Source: Bacteroidales bacterium (lineage in GTDB: Bacteria > Bacteroidota > Bacteroidia > Bacteroidales > JAADJA01). Taken from it: a DNA stretch of 41,180 bases. Made by a program: the position numbers and the translations under genes. The DNA lies in assembly GCA_016933115.1 (NCBI GenBank), contig JAFGBL010000161.1, forward strand, positions 1 to 41,180, written 5' to 3'. The notes under the pieces were generated by a model that was given only the letters and a program-made list of their open reading frames with translations, did not search any database and had not been told where the DNA came from. Below are positions 8,982-16,703 of this stretch, in pieces (the first letter of the stretch is position 1; each line of letters begins with the position of its first letter).

Positions 8982-9924
8982 AAGCCCTGTATTATCCGTG
9001 GTGATCCCGGTTTTCAACGAACAGGAGATACTTGGGGAATTACACGAGCGGCTGGTCAAATCGGTTTCAGGGATAACCGAAGATTTTGAGCTCGTTTTCG
9101 TTGATGATGGCAGCCACGACCGGACATTTCAAAGACTGATACAAATCACCCAAAGCGACCCCCGGGTCAGGTATATCCGTTTCAGCCGTAATTTCGGCCA
9201 CCAGATAGCCGTTACAGCCGGCCTTGATAATTGCCGTGGAAAAGTCATTGTGATCATTGACGGTGATTTGCAGGATCCTCCCGAACTGATTCCGGAGCTT
9301 TATAGCAAATATAAAGAAGGATACAAGGTGGTTTATGCCCGCAGGCGCAAACGAAAGGGCGAAACCTTTTTTAAAAAATTCACAGCCAAAATATTTTACC
9401 GTTTATTAAAGCGGATCACATCGGTAGATATTCCGCTCGACACAGGCGATTTTCGCCTGGTGGACCGGGAGATCGTCGAATACCTCAAAAAAATGCCTGA
9501 ACAAAATAAATTCCTTCGCGGGCAAATTGCCTGGATGGGGTTCAGCCAGACCTTCGTTGAATTTGAGCGCGACAGCCGGAAGACCGGAAAGACCCAATAT
9601 TCCCTCCGCAAGATGTTCCGCCTTGCTATGGATGGCATCACTGCATTCTCCGATACTCCTTTGAAATTTGCTACTACCATTGGTTTTTTCGTTTCCCTGA
9701 TGGCTTTTGTCATAATCCTGTATGCGCTGTTTTCTCATTTTGTGCTGAACCGCACGATCACAGGATGGACATCGCTCATCATCAGCACCATGTTCATCGG
9801 TGGGATACAGTTGCTGGCCATCGGCATTATCGGCGAATATATCAGCCGCATCAACACCAATATGCGTAACCGCCCGCTCTATATCATCGAGCAGACCAAT
9901 ATTGAAAAAGCACAAACCGAATAA
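8968..9924 (+). CDS. GT2 polyprenyl-phosphate glycosyltransferase (DPM1/GtrB/ArnC-like)
   Basis: This 318-residue protein has an N-terminal GT-A domain and two C-terminal membrane helices. [10 protein letters not shown] opens the fold. VDDGS (45-49) binds nucleotide. DGDLQDPPE, with Asp98-Gly99-Asp100, is the metal-binding DxD motif. FRLVDREIV and the [14 protein letters not shown] segment are typical of the DPM1-like/GtrB group. The helices lie at about 230-256 and 266-290. The enzyme should move a sugar from a nucleotide donor to undecaprenyl phosphate on the cytosolic face. The start lies inside the GT39 gene (14-base overlap), so the two are translationally coupled and likely form one donor-synthesis and transfer pathway. 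Which sugar is used is not visible. Confidence 0.9.
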   Translation: MEENKSPVLSVVIPVFNEQEILGELHERLVKSVSGITEDFELVFVDDGSHDRTFQRLIQITQSDPRVRYIRFSRNFGHQIAVTAGLDNCRGKVIVIIDGDLQDPPELIPELYSKYKEGYKVVYARRRKRKGETFFKKFTAKIFYRLLKRITSVDIPLDTGDFRLVDREIVEYLKKMPEQNKFLRGQIAWMGFSQTFVEFERDSRKTGKTQYSLRKMFRLAMDGITAFSDTPLKFATTIGFFVSLMAFVIILYALFSHFVLNRTITGWTSLIISTMFIGGIQLLAIGIIGEYISRINTNMRNRPLYIIEQTNIEKAQTE

Positions 9925-9955
9925 CATCAAATCAATCACTTTTAAAAACAAGACT

Positions 9956-10531
9956 ATGCAATCGATAAAGGGAACACAAACCGAAAAAAACCTGTTGAAA
10001 GCTTTTGCCGGTGAATCGCAGGCCCGTATGCGTTACGATTATTTTGCCAAGCAGGCGCGCAAGGAAGGGCTGGAGCAAATCGCCGCCATTTTTGACGAAA
10101 CCGCCCTGAACGAGCGCTCGCATGCCAAGCAGTTTTTCCGCTTCCTGGAAGGTGGTATGGTGGAGATCACCGCCTCCTACCCTGCCGGTATCATCGGCAC
10201 AACACTCGAAAACCTGAAAGCAGCCGCCGAAGGTGAAAACGAAGAATGGACCGAGTTATATCCCCATTTTGCCGACTTGGCAGAACAAGAAGGATTTAAA
10301 AAGATAGCCGTGATGTTCAGGCTGATCGCAAAGGTGGAAAAAGCCCACGAAGAGCGTTACCGGAAATTATACAACATCCTGGAACAAGGTAAAGTGTTCG
10401 AACGTGACGGTGTCGTCATCTGGAAGTGCCGGGTATGCGGATATCTGCACGAAGCTAAAAAAGCGCCCAAAAACTGTCCGGCTTGCAACCATCCGCAGGC
10501 GTATTTTGAGATTCTGGAGGAGAATTATTAG
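9956..10531 (+). CDS. Rubrerythrin
   Basis: This 191-residue protein starts at the ATG at 9956. The frame is open further upstream into the GT2 gene, but that part is not protein-like. The ferritin-like four-helix domain carries the di-iron ligands: Glu20 ([11 protein letters not shown]), Glu53 and His56 (NERSH), the glutamates of the GENEEW segment (about 93-98), and Glu128 and His131 (VEKAH). The C-terminal rubredoxin-like domain has CRVCG (Cys158, Cys161) and CPAC (Cys174, Cys177), which hold one Fe(SCys)4 centre. Rubrerythrins reduce hydrogen peroxide in the cytosol of anaerobes and microaerophiles. The gene follows GT2 after 31 bases and may share its transcript, though a functional tie is not evident. 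Confidence 0.94.
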   Translation: MQSIKGTQTEKNLLKAFAGESQARMRYDYFAKQARKEGLEQIAAIFDETALNERSHAKQFFRFLEGGMVEITASYPAGIIGTTLENLKAAAEGENEEWTELYPHFADLAEQEGFKKIAVMFRLIAKVEKAHEERYRKLYNILEQGKVFERDGVVIWKCRVCGYLHEAKKAPKNCPACNHPQAYFEILEENY

Positions 10532-10562
10532 AAATGAGCATTCTATAAAAAAATATGACTAA

Positions 10563-11303
10563 ATGATTCATTCAATAAAAGGATTGATACTTATAATTGT
10601 TCTCTTTATTTTGAACACCACCATCGGACAACAAGTTCAGCAATGGATTGACGGACTTGAGAATCCAAAATACCCGGTTGATGAGTTGCATGAAGAAAAT
10701 TTTAAATCAAAGTACCTTAGTTATGACTTTTCAACCTTGCTGATTCCCAGGCAGGAGTTCCTTGGTTATATAGGTTCTGACTACAGGAGGATCCGGATTT
10801 ATTATACCTCTGTTTTCAAGGATACTAACAATCCTGAAATCTACAGGATAATCGGGATATCGGTGGTACTTGACAATGTTTGTGATTTTCAGGGAACAAT
10901 CACTGTTGAACAGGTCAGGGAATACAAAACGATGCATTTTGGGGTAGACGATAAATATAAAAATTCAGGATTTAAATCCCAGGGCCTTGTCATCGGCAAA
11001 TATGAGTTCAGGGAAGATCCTGGGCAGTACCATAGCGGTATATTTTCAGGAATAGTTACTCTGTATTGGTATACAGACAAATACGGAATCCTTCATTATG
11101 ACGATTTAGAATTCCAATCCGACAGGTTCAAAAACAATCAATATGTAGGAACCTGGAGCGATTATGGCCATGAGATCACAAAACCATGCAACTGGGGAGA
11201 ATACCGTATTCCTTTTTCAGGAGACCTGGATATAGGTTCGGGATTTTTTTCTCCCAATCCAAAATATTTCAATATGGGTTGGGAAGATTTGAAAGTTGAA
11301 TGA
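10563..11303 (+). CDS. Secreted protein of unknown function
   Basis: I do not recognise this 246-residue protein. It opens with a signal peptide (MIHSIKGLILIIVLFILNTTIGQ), so export across the inner membrane is likely. The mature part is rich in Tyr, Asp and Gly with alternating hydrophobic residues, suggesting a beta-sheet fold. Two Cys are present (in NVCDFQG and KPCNWGE). I see no T9SS sorting domain, lipobox or repeat. YRRIRIYYTSVFKD, GIFSGIVTLYWYTDKYGILHYDD and the PFSGDLDIGSG end are the most regular stretches. It lies 31 bases after the rubrerythrin gene with no visible promoter or terminator between, so it may be read from the same transcript. Expression is plausible but unproven. Confidence 0.7.
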   Translation: MIHSIKGLILIIVLFILNTTIGQQVQQWIDGLENPKYPVDELHEENFKSKYLSYDFSTLLIPRQEFLGYIGSDYRRIRIYYTSVFKDTNNPEIYRIIGISVVLDNVCDFQGTITVEQVREYKTMHFGVDDKYKNSGFKSQGLVIGKYEFREDPGQYHSGIFSGIVTLYWYTDKYGILHYDDLEFQSDRFKNNQYVGTWSDYGHEITKPCNWGEYRIPFSGDLDIGSGFFSPNPKYFNMGWEDLKVE

Positions 11304-11496
11304 TTACTTTAAGCCACTTGATATTATAAAAAAACCTATTGCCATCATATTTTCAAAAGATTTGTTTTATTGGAATTTGGTAAGCAGTGAAAGATACTTC
11401 AATTGCAAAAAGCGACAGGATTCCTTTTTACTTGTGGTATACTTCTGCAATCCAATAATATGCGAAAAGCAGATTCTCAAATAATCAATAAATTTG

Positions 11497-11504
11497 TATA
11501 TTTG
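11497..11504 (+). promoter_or_regulatory. -7 promoter box before methyltransferase leader
   Basis: TATATTTG followed by CAGCC is one of the best TAnnTTTG matches in the window. It lies about 180 bases before the next gene, so it implies a long leader or a separate transcript. Confidence 0.5.
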
Positions 11505-11506
11505 CA

Positions 11507-11584
11507 GCCTGTTTAACCAATATTTTATTATTCTGAATACCATTTACTTTAATCATTATCGCTGAGATGCTTTTAATAACAGGC
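11507..11584 (+). repeat. Inverted repeat GCCTGTT / AACAGGC in leader
   Basis: GCCTGTT at 11507-11513 is the exact complement of AACAGGC at 11578-11584. The left arm starts where transcription from 11497-11504 would begin, so the arms could close a structured 5' leader with a loop of about 64 bases. A 7-base match could also be chance. Confidence 0.3.
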
Positions 11585-11685
11585 ATTTAGGACGGTTTTA
11601 CAAAAATTGCTTTATCTTAATATTGTGATATTGAAAATAATGATTTGGACAACTAAGAAAATAGTAACTAAAACCATTAAGAACA

Positions 11686-12453
11686 ATGAATAATGACAGG
11701 ACCGGATTTAAGCAGAAACTCAACCGACTCTATCAAAAAGAAAGGTATAACCCAAAATTAATAGGCCTATTCGTGAATCCTTCTTATATTATCAGGAAGG
11801 GATTATACAAAGGAATTTATGCCAACAAAGATTATCTGACAGGTAGATTGCTTGATTTTGGTTGTGGGAATAAACCCTATAAAGAAATATTTAATGTCCG
11901 TGAGTACATCGGTGTGGACATAAAGATCAACGGTTACGAACAAAACGAAAAATATATTGATGTTTTTTATAACGGGCACACCCTTCCCTTTGATGACAAC
12001 TATTTTGATTCGGCGTTTTCATCAGAGGTTTTTGATGACATTTTCAACCTTGAAGAAATATTAAGTGAATTAAAAAGGGTTCTCAAACCGGGAGGCCATA
12101 TACTCATCACGTATCCTTTTGTTTGGGATGAGCACGACGTACCTTATGATTTTGCAAGATATACATCTTTTGGAATGGAGCATTTGCTAAAGGAATCTGG
12201 GTTTGATATAGTACTTGCAAAAAAATCGACCGCTTATCTTGAAACCGTATTTCAAATGATCAATGCCTATATATGGCAATGTATTTTACCAAGAAATAAA
12301 AAATTAAAAACGGCTCTGGTCCCCTTTTTAATTACTCCATTTACGATTTTAGGAATTGGCCTTTCAAAGATATTTCCAAAAAATGAAAACTTTTATCATA
12401 ACAATATCATTGTTGCGAAAAAACGTGTATTGCAAAATGAGCCGGTCGCATAG
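11686..12453 (+). CDS. Class I SAM-dependent methyltransferase
   Basis: This 255-residue protein has a Methyltransf_11-type core. RLLDFGCGNKPY (motif I, glycine-rich loop near 56-62) binds S-adenosylmethionine. YIGVDIK ends with the acidic residue expected for the ribose. LPFDDNYFDSAFSSEVFDDI (about 100-120) is motif II. ELKRVLKPGGHILITYPF is the post-II segment. WDEHDVPYDFARYTSFGMEHLLKESGF resembles methyltransferases in polysaccharide or lipid gene sets. A weakly hydrophobic stretch near the C-terminus (TALVPFLITPFTILGIGLSK) may touch the membrane. The substrate is unknown. It stands alone between the unknown secreted protein and the kinase, with more than 200 bases on each side. Confidence 0.85.
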   Translation: MNNDRTGFKQKLNRLYQKERYNPKLIGLFVNPSYIIRKGLYKGIYANKDYLTGRLLDFGCGNKPYKEIFNVREYIGVDIKINGYEQNEKYIDVFYNGHTLPFDDNYFDSAFSSEVFDDIFNLEEILSELKRVLKPGGHILITYPFVWDEHDVPYDFARYTSFGMEHLLKESGFDIVLAKKSTAYLETVFQMINAYIWQCILPRNKKLKTALVPFLITPFTILGIGLSKIFPKNENFYHNNIIVAKKRVLQNEPVA

Positions 12454-12577
12454 GTTCGCCTGAATATCATGATTATTACGCCTAACAAGGTATAATAGCC
12501 CTTTTGGTTACCCGATGATTTTGTAAAAAAATTCATGCCAGTTATAATCACTTGCTATAAACAAAACGGGCCAGACG

Positions 12578-12596
12578 TAAACATTTCTAATGTTTA
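12578..12596. repeat. Dyad upstream of hybrid kinase
   Basis: TAAACATT at 12578-12585 and AATGTTTA at 12589-12596 form perfect 8-base arms around TCT, 74 bases before the kinase ATG. It could be an operator. I see no TAnnTTTG box nearby, so where transcription starts is unclear. Confidence 0.35.
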
Positions 12597-12669
12597 TATA
12601 AGAGCGATCGTAAAAAACAATAATTCAGCAATTTCGTTATAAAGAACATACAACTTCTAATCGGACTGC

Positions 12670-15075
12670 ATGCGTAGGTATCTACTCCCCATATTCATAA
12701 GTATCCTGGTAACCATCGGCGCTGCATTGGTACTGGCAACAGGATACCTGGCCTATAAAAGCATTTCCTCCATTGTTGCCTCCATACACAACGAAGCCAA
12801 ACCTGATGATAAACTACTCATCATTCGTGACATTGCCACCAGCCTCGACCAGGCAGAAAACAGTGTTCGTATCTTTGCCTATACGCGGAATGAAGACGAT
12901 TTAGAACCCTATAAAAGCCTCATTCAAAATATCAATGATCAAATCGTTGCGCTGGAAAAAGCCGGCACAGGCAATCAACGACTGGTCAGTAATATCGATA
13001 CCATCAGCGACCTGATCGAACAAAAGATCATCGTTTGGAACGAAATGCTGACCCTCTACAATGCAAAAACTGCAACTCAGTACATCGATACCATCTCACA
13101 AAAACTTGAGTCAAAAATCGAAAGTGACAGCCTTAGGAAAAACCGGAATATTTTCAAAAAGATTTTCAAAAGGCAAAAAAAGGAAGAGTTGGATGAGAAG
13201 CAAATTATCCGAAACATTGAACAGTTCAAAGAAGTAGATCGTCAGTACGAGCAACAGGTTAAAGAAAAGGAGATAAAATTAGCCAGAACGGGTAAGCAAC
13301 TTACCACCCGGTTGTACAACCTGATTGAAAAGATGAAACAGGATGAAAGGGCGGATCGGGCAGCCCGCTTAAAGGAAGCCAATATCCTGGCCGAGGAAAC
13401 ATACAGGTGGATCGGTTGGTTTTCTATTTTCGGTACTGTGTCTGGTTTGCTTGTCATTATTGTAATAACAGTTTATATCCGTAAATCCAGGGCTTCACAA
13501 AAGGCATTGCTTGCTTCAAAACAACAGGTTGAAACCCTGGCCAAAACCAAGGAACAGTTTATGGCCAATGTAAGCCATGAATTGCGAACGCCGATGAATG
13601 TAATTTCCGGCTTCGTCGATCAGCTCCTTAAAAAACCGATGGAAGAAGGAACAAGAAGTACGCTTAAAATCATCAAATCATCCTCCGATCACCTGGTAAG
13701 GATCATCAATGATGTGCTCGACTTCTCCAAGTTGCAGGCTGGCAAAATGAAACTCGACAAGATTCATTTCAATGTTGACGATTTACTGGAAGAAATCAGA
13801 CTATTTTTCCAAAAACAGGCAACTGACAAACAACTGGTATTTGACGTGGAAAAAGGAGACGGCTTCCCCACCCTGCTTTTTGGTGACCCGGTCCGATTAA
13901 AACAGATACTCATCAACCTGGCCGGTAATTCCATCAAGTTTACCAGCCAGGGATTTGTGAAAATCGCGATGGATGCAGAAAATGAAAAAGGGAGAAATTT
14001 TACATTAAAAATTTTGGTGGAAGATACCGGAATCGGGATTGACAAGGAGAACCTGAAAAAGATTTTCGATGATTTTACCCAGGCAGACAGTGCTACCACC
14101 CGAAACTATGGCGGAACGGGGCTTGGGCTCTCCATTGTAAAAAAAATAGTCGATCTGCACAAGGGAACCATCGAGGTGGAAAGCATGAAAAATAAAGGTT
14201 CACGGTTCATATGTAAAATCCCTTATGAAATCGGGGAAAAAGATGAGGTACTCCAATTTATAAATAAGACATCATCCATTCCGGAAGAAGTTAGGCAGAA
14301 AAAAATACTTGTGGTTGACGATGAGGTTTATAACAGAAAGTTAATGGGATCCATACTGAACAAATTGTCCATATCTTTCGACGAGGCAGGGGACGGAATC
14401 CAGGCCATGGAAATATTAGCAAAAAAGCAGTATGACATCATTCTGCTTGATGTACAGATGCCAGGTGCAGATGGATTTGCCGTTTTGGAGTTTGTAAGGA
14501 AATCATTGGGAATATCAAAAAATAAAACAGCCATTATCCTCACGACTGCAAGAACCGTTACCAAAGAGGATTTAGAACAATTCAAAAAAAGCGGAATCGA
14601 TGAATGCCTGCAAAAACCTTTTACCGAAGAGCAGTTGGTGCATACCCTGGGAAGCCTTTATTCGGGAATGGAAAAATCCTCACCTCAAACCGGATTACAG
14701 GTTGAAAAAACGGAATCCTTAAACTCAAATCCGGCCAGCCTGGAAGAGCTTTACAAATTTGCGGGGAAGGACAAGAATTTTGTTAAGGAGATGCTGGAAA
14801 AATTTATGGAATCTGCCGAAAACGGATTGCGTGAAATGAAAACTGCACAACCTGAAGATAGCTTCGAAAAAATCGGCAATATCACCCATAAACTGGCATC
14901 ACCCTGCCGGCATATCGGGGCATTAAAGTTGCTCAAGCACATCAAACATGCGGAACACCTGGCCAGCAATTCAGGCAACGCGGAAGAAATCAAGGATGCC
15001 ATTACCAACATCGCAAATGAATATACCAGGGTCAAAACCTACATTAAAGAACATCTTGAAAACCTCAGTAATTAA
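12670..15075 (+). CDS. Hybrid sensor histidine kinase with receiver and HPt domains
   Basis: This 801-residue membrane kinase has a first helix at about 5-30, an extracytoplasmic helical sensor region (about 31-247) with a CHASE3-like opening (SVRIFAYTRNEDDLEPY), and a second helix at 248-270. HisKA carries His303 in VSHELRTP. The ATPase domain has the N box around Asn416-Asn420, DTGIGI (452-457) and GGTGLGL (481-487). A receiver domain (545-665) has Asp594 in LLDVQMPG and Lys649. A C-terminal HPt domain (690-800) has His740 in NITHKLASPCRHIGA. A basic stretch at 156-173 (many Lys/Arg) is odd for a periplasmic segment. The NtrC-type regulator follows after 59 bases, so a His303 to Asp594 to His740 to Asp56 relay is likely. 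Confidence 0.93.
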   Translation: MRRYLLPIFISILVTIGAALVLATGYLAYKSISSIVASIHNEAKPDDKLLIIRDIATSLDQAENSVRIFAYTRNEDDLEPYKSLIQNINDQIVALEKAGTGNQRLVSNIDTISDLIEQKIIVWNEMLTLYNAKTATQYIDTISQKLESKIESDSLRKNRNIFKKIFKRQKKEELDEKQIIRNIEQFKEVDRQYEQQVKEKEIKLARTGKQLTTRLYNLIEKMKQDERADRAARLKEANILAEETYRWIGWFSIFGTVSGLLVIIVITVYIRKSRASQKALLASKQQVETLAKTKEQFMANVSHELRTPMNVISGFVDQLLKKPMEEGTRSTLKIIKSSSDHLVRIINDVLDFSKLQAGKMKLDKIHFNVDDLLEEIRLFFQKQATDKQLVFDVEKGDGFPTLLFGDPVRLKQILINLAGNSIKFTSQGFVKIAMDAENEKGRNFTLKILVEDTGIGIDKENLKKIFDDFTQADSATTRNYGGTGLGLSIVKKIVDLHKGTIEVESMKNKGSRFICKIPYEIGEKDEVLQFINKTSSIPEEVRQKKILVVDDEVYNRKLMGSILNKLSISFDEAGDGIQAMEILAKKQYDIILLDVQMPGADGFAVLEFVRKSLGISKNKTAIILTTARTVTKEDLEQFKKSGIDECLQKPFTEEQLVHTLGSLYSGMEKSSPQTGLQVEKTESLNSNPASLEELYKFAGKDKNFVKEMLEKFMESAENGLREMKTAQPEDSFEKIGNITHKLASPCRHIGALKLLKHIKHAEHLASNSGNAEEIKDAITNIANEYTRVKTYIKEHLENLSN

Positions 15076-15098
15076 CTGCCAAATTGGAACCATTGAGC

Positions 15099-15106
15099 TA
15101 TATTTG
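15099..15106 (+). promoter_or_regulatory. -7 promoter box for NtrC-type regulator
   Basis: TATATTTG followed by CAAT sits in the short gap between kinase stop and regulator start, 29 bases before the ATG at 15135. The regulator may thus be transcribed separately as well as with the kinase. Confidence 0.5.
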
Positions 15107-15134
15107 CAATTGAATTAATTGAATCCTTTTGCTG

Positions 15135-16484
15135 ATGGAAAGCGATCCCTTTAAAATATTTGTAGTAGAAGACGACGAATGGTATAACCGTTTGTTGGTT
15201 CATACTTTGGGATTGAACCCTGACTTTGAGATAAAGTCGTTCCTGAACGGAAAGGATTTCATGGATCACCTGAATGAAAGGCCTGACCTGGTCACCCTCG
15301 ATTACCGCCTTCCTGATACGACCGGAATGGAGGTACTGAAACAGATCAAAGCTACGGACCCGGAAATCCAGGTTATTCTTATTTCGGAGCAAGGTGATAT
15401 TGATACAGTTGTCGACTTGTTGAAATACGGCGCATACGATTACATTGTCAAATCCAATGATATTAAGGAAAGACTACTTAACACCATCCAGAATATCCGG
15501 CAGGGGATCGGATTCAAAAAAGAGATTGTTGCACTTCGAAAGGAAGTACAGGCTAAGTACGATTTTCAAAATTCCATCATCGGTGAGAGTAAAGCCATCC
15601 GAAAAATTTTCGAAAGGATCAAAAAAGCCATTGAGACCAACATTACCGTTACGATTTCCGGTGAAACCGGAACCGGTAAAGAACTGGTGGCCAAGGCCAT
15701 TCATTATAATTCGAACCGGCGCGACAGCAAATTTGTACCGGTCAATGTTTCGGCTGTTCCAACCGAATTGATTGAAAGTGAAATGTTCGGCCATGAAAAG
15801 GGCGCATTCACCGGGGCCGGTTACAGGCGGATCGGTAAATTTGAGGAAGCCGATGGCGGTACGCTATTTCTGGATGAAATAGCAGAAATGGAAACCGGTT
15901 TCCAGGCGAAACTGTTGAGGGCTATACAGGAAAAGGAATTCACCCGAATTGGCAGCAACGAACCCGTTCAATCTAATTGCAGGATCATTGTTGCAACTAA
16001 TAAAAATTTGGCCCAGGAGGTTAAAAAAGGAAGATTTCGAAAAGATCTTTACTACAGGTTGTTGGGATTGCCTATTGAGCTTCCGCCCCTTCGCGAACGA
16101 AATAAAGACATTTTGATCCTGGCTCGATACTTCATCAGCAACTTTTGTAAGGAAAACAATATTGAACCAAAAATCCTGACTGAGACTGCACAAAAAAAAC
16201 TTTTGGCCTTTGACTACCCGGGAAACATCAGGGAATTGAAATCGGTTGTGGAGCTTGCTGCTGCCCTGTCGGCTGGTAACGAAATAACAGCCGGGGATAT
16301 TATTTTCGACAATGAAGACCCCCTTCCCGAACTTCTTAATGATGAACTGACCCTTCGTGATTACGACCGCAAGATCATCAGGGCCTTTCTGAACCGCTAC
16401 GATAACAACCAGCAAACAGTAGCCGAAAAACTCGACATTAGCGTTTCAACCATTTATCGCATCCTTAAAGAAGACTCAAATTGA
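15135..16484 (+). CDS. NtrC-family sigma-54-dependent response regulator
   Basis: The protein is 449 residues from the ATG at 15135; a TTG two codons upstream is possible. The receiver domain has the acidic pocket Glu12-Asp14 and phospho-acceptor Asp56 (LVTLDYRLP). The AAA+ domain carries Walker A GETGTGKE (176-183), the sigma-54 contact loop GAFTGA (223-228), Walker B GGTLFLDE (241-248), the arginine-finger region FRKDLYYRL (301-309) and YPGNIREL. A Fis-type helix-turn-helix ends the protein (about 405-445, NNQQTVAEKLDISVSTIYRIL). With an intact GAFTGA loop it should activate RpoN promoters from upstream sites after phosphorylation. The kinase before it is the obvious donor, and the coiled-coil gene after it has repeated candidate binding sites. 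Confidence 0.95.
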   Translation: MESDPFKIFVVEDDEWYNRLLVHTLGLNPDFEIKSFLNGKDFMDHLNERPDLVTLDYRLPDTTGMEVLKQIKATDPEIQVILISEQGDIDTVVDLLKYGAYDYIVKSNDIKERLLNTIQNIRQGIGFKKEIVALRKEVQAKYDFQNSIIGESKAIRKIFERIKKAIETNITVTISGETGTGKELVAKAIHYNSNRRDSKFVPVNVSAVPTELIESEMFGHEKGAFTGAGYRRIGKFEEADGGTLFLDEIAEMETGFQAKLLRAIQEKEFTRIGSNEPVQSNCRIIVATNKNLAQEVKKGRFRKDLYYRLLGLPIELPPLRERNKDILILARYFISNFCKENNIEPKILTETAQKKLLAFDYPGNIRELKSVVELAAALSAGNEITAGDIIFDNEDPLPELLNDELTLRDYDRKIIRAFLNRYDNNQQTVAEKLDISVSTIYRILKEDSN

Positions 16485-16555
16485 CTTTGATATCACTTTA
16501 AATTTACATTTGAACTGCTTCATCGGTCAAATTGAAAAGCAGTCGTTCAAATTGA
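16476..16555. repeat. Three copies of TCAAATTGA (candidate regulator sites)
   Basis: The 9-base near-palindrome TCAA-A-TTGA occurs at 16476-16484 (overlapping the regulator stop codon), 16527-16535 and 16547-16555. The last two start exactly 20 bases apart, two helical turns. The middle copy also sits inside a larger dyad, ACTGCTT (16514-16520) and AAGCAGT (16537-16543). All lie 100-170 bases before a sigma-54-like promoter, the usual distance for NtrC-type enhancer sites. That the neighbouring regulator binds them is inference. Confidence 0.5.
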
Positions 16556-16624
16556 CTGGTAAGTCTTTCACCTTTCTTGCATAACATACTACAAAACAAC
16601 CGTTTAAAAATTTTTTCAGCACAA

Positions 16625-16638
16625 GGCATAAGTTTTGA
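16625..16638 (+). promoter_or_regulatory. Sigma-54-like -24/-12 promoter (imperfect)
   Basis: AGGCATA, four bases, then TTGAA matches the TGGCAYR-N4-TTGCW consensus except for the first T and the C of the -12 GC. The 10-base spacing between GG (16625-16626) and the -12 pair (16637-16638) is exact. Transcription would start near 16650, about 54 bases before the ATG at 16704. A second GG element (TGGCAT at 16645-16650) has no -12 partner. Confidence 0.35.
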
Positions 16639-16703
16639 AATACGTGGCATCAAATAAAAATTATCAGAAATTAATCAATTAAAACAAAATAGGAGACAGT
16701 AAA

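Larger units (their letters stand above)
11304..11685. other. Gene-free stretch with possible untranslated leader
   Basis: There are 382 bases without a convincing gene. A 62-codon frame at 11296-11484 overlaps the previous stop and has no recognisable protein features, so I do not call it. The right half holds a clear promoter box (11497-11504) followed by an inverted repeat, giving a leader of about 175 bases before the methyltransferase or a small RNA. Confidence 0.5.

Noticed and set aside
11296..11484. 62-codon open frame after the unknown secreted protein
   Set aside because: It overlaps the previous stop by a few bases, shows no domain or signal, and its composition looks like AT-rich intergenic DNA.
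11560..11590. CGCTGAGATGC resembling a TPP riboswitch core
   Set aside because: The second conserved half (ACCTGAT...GGxTAATACC) is missing and the next gene is a methyltransferase, not a thiamine gene.
12478..12490. CGCCTAACAAGG resembling an integron attC end
   Set aside because: No complementary GTTAGGC partner in the following 200 bases, no cassette structure and no integrase in the window.
16557..16581. TTTCACC-TTTC-TTGCA as a sigma-54 promoter
   Set aside because: The -12 half fits but the essential GG of the -24 element is absent; the element at 16625-16638 has the right GG and spacing.
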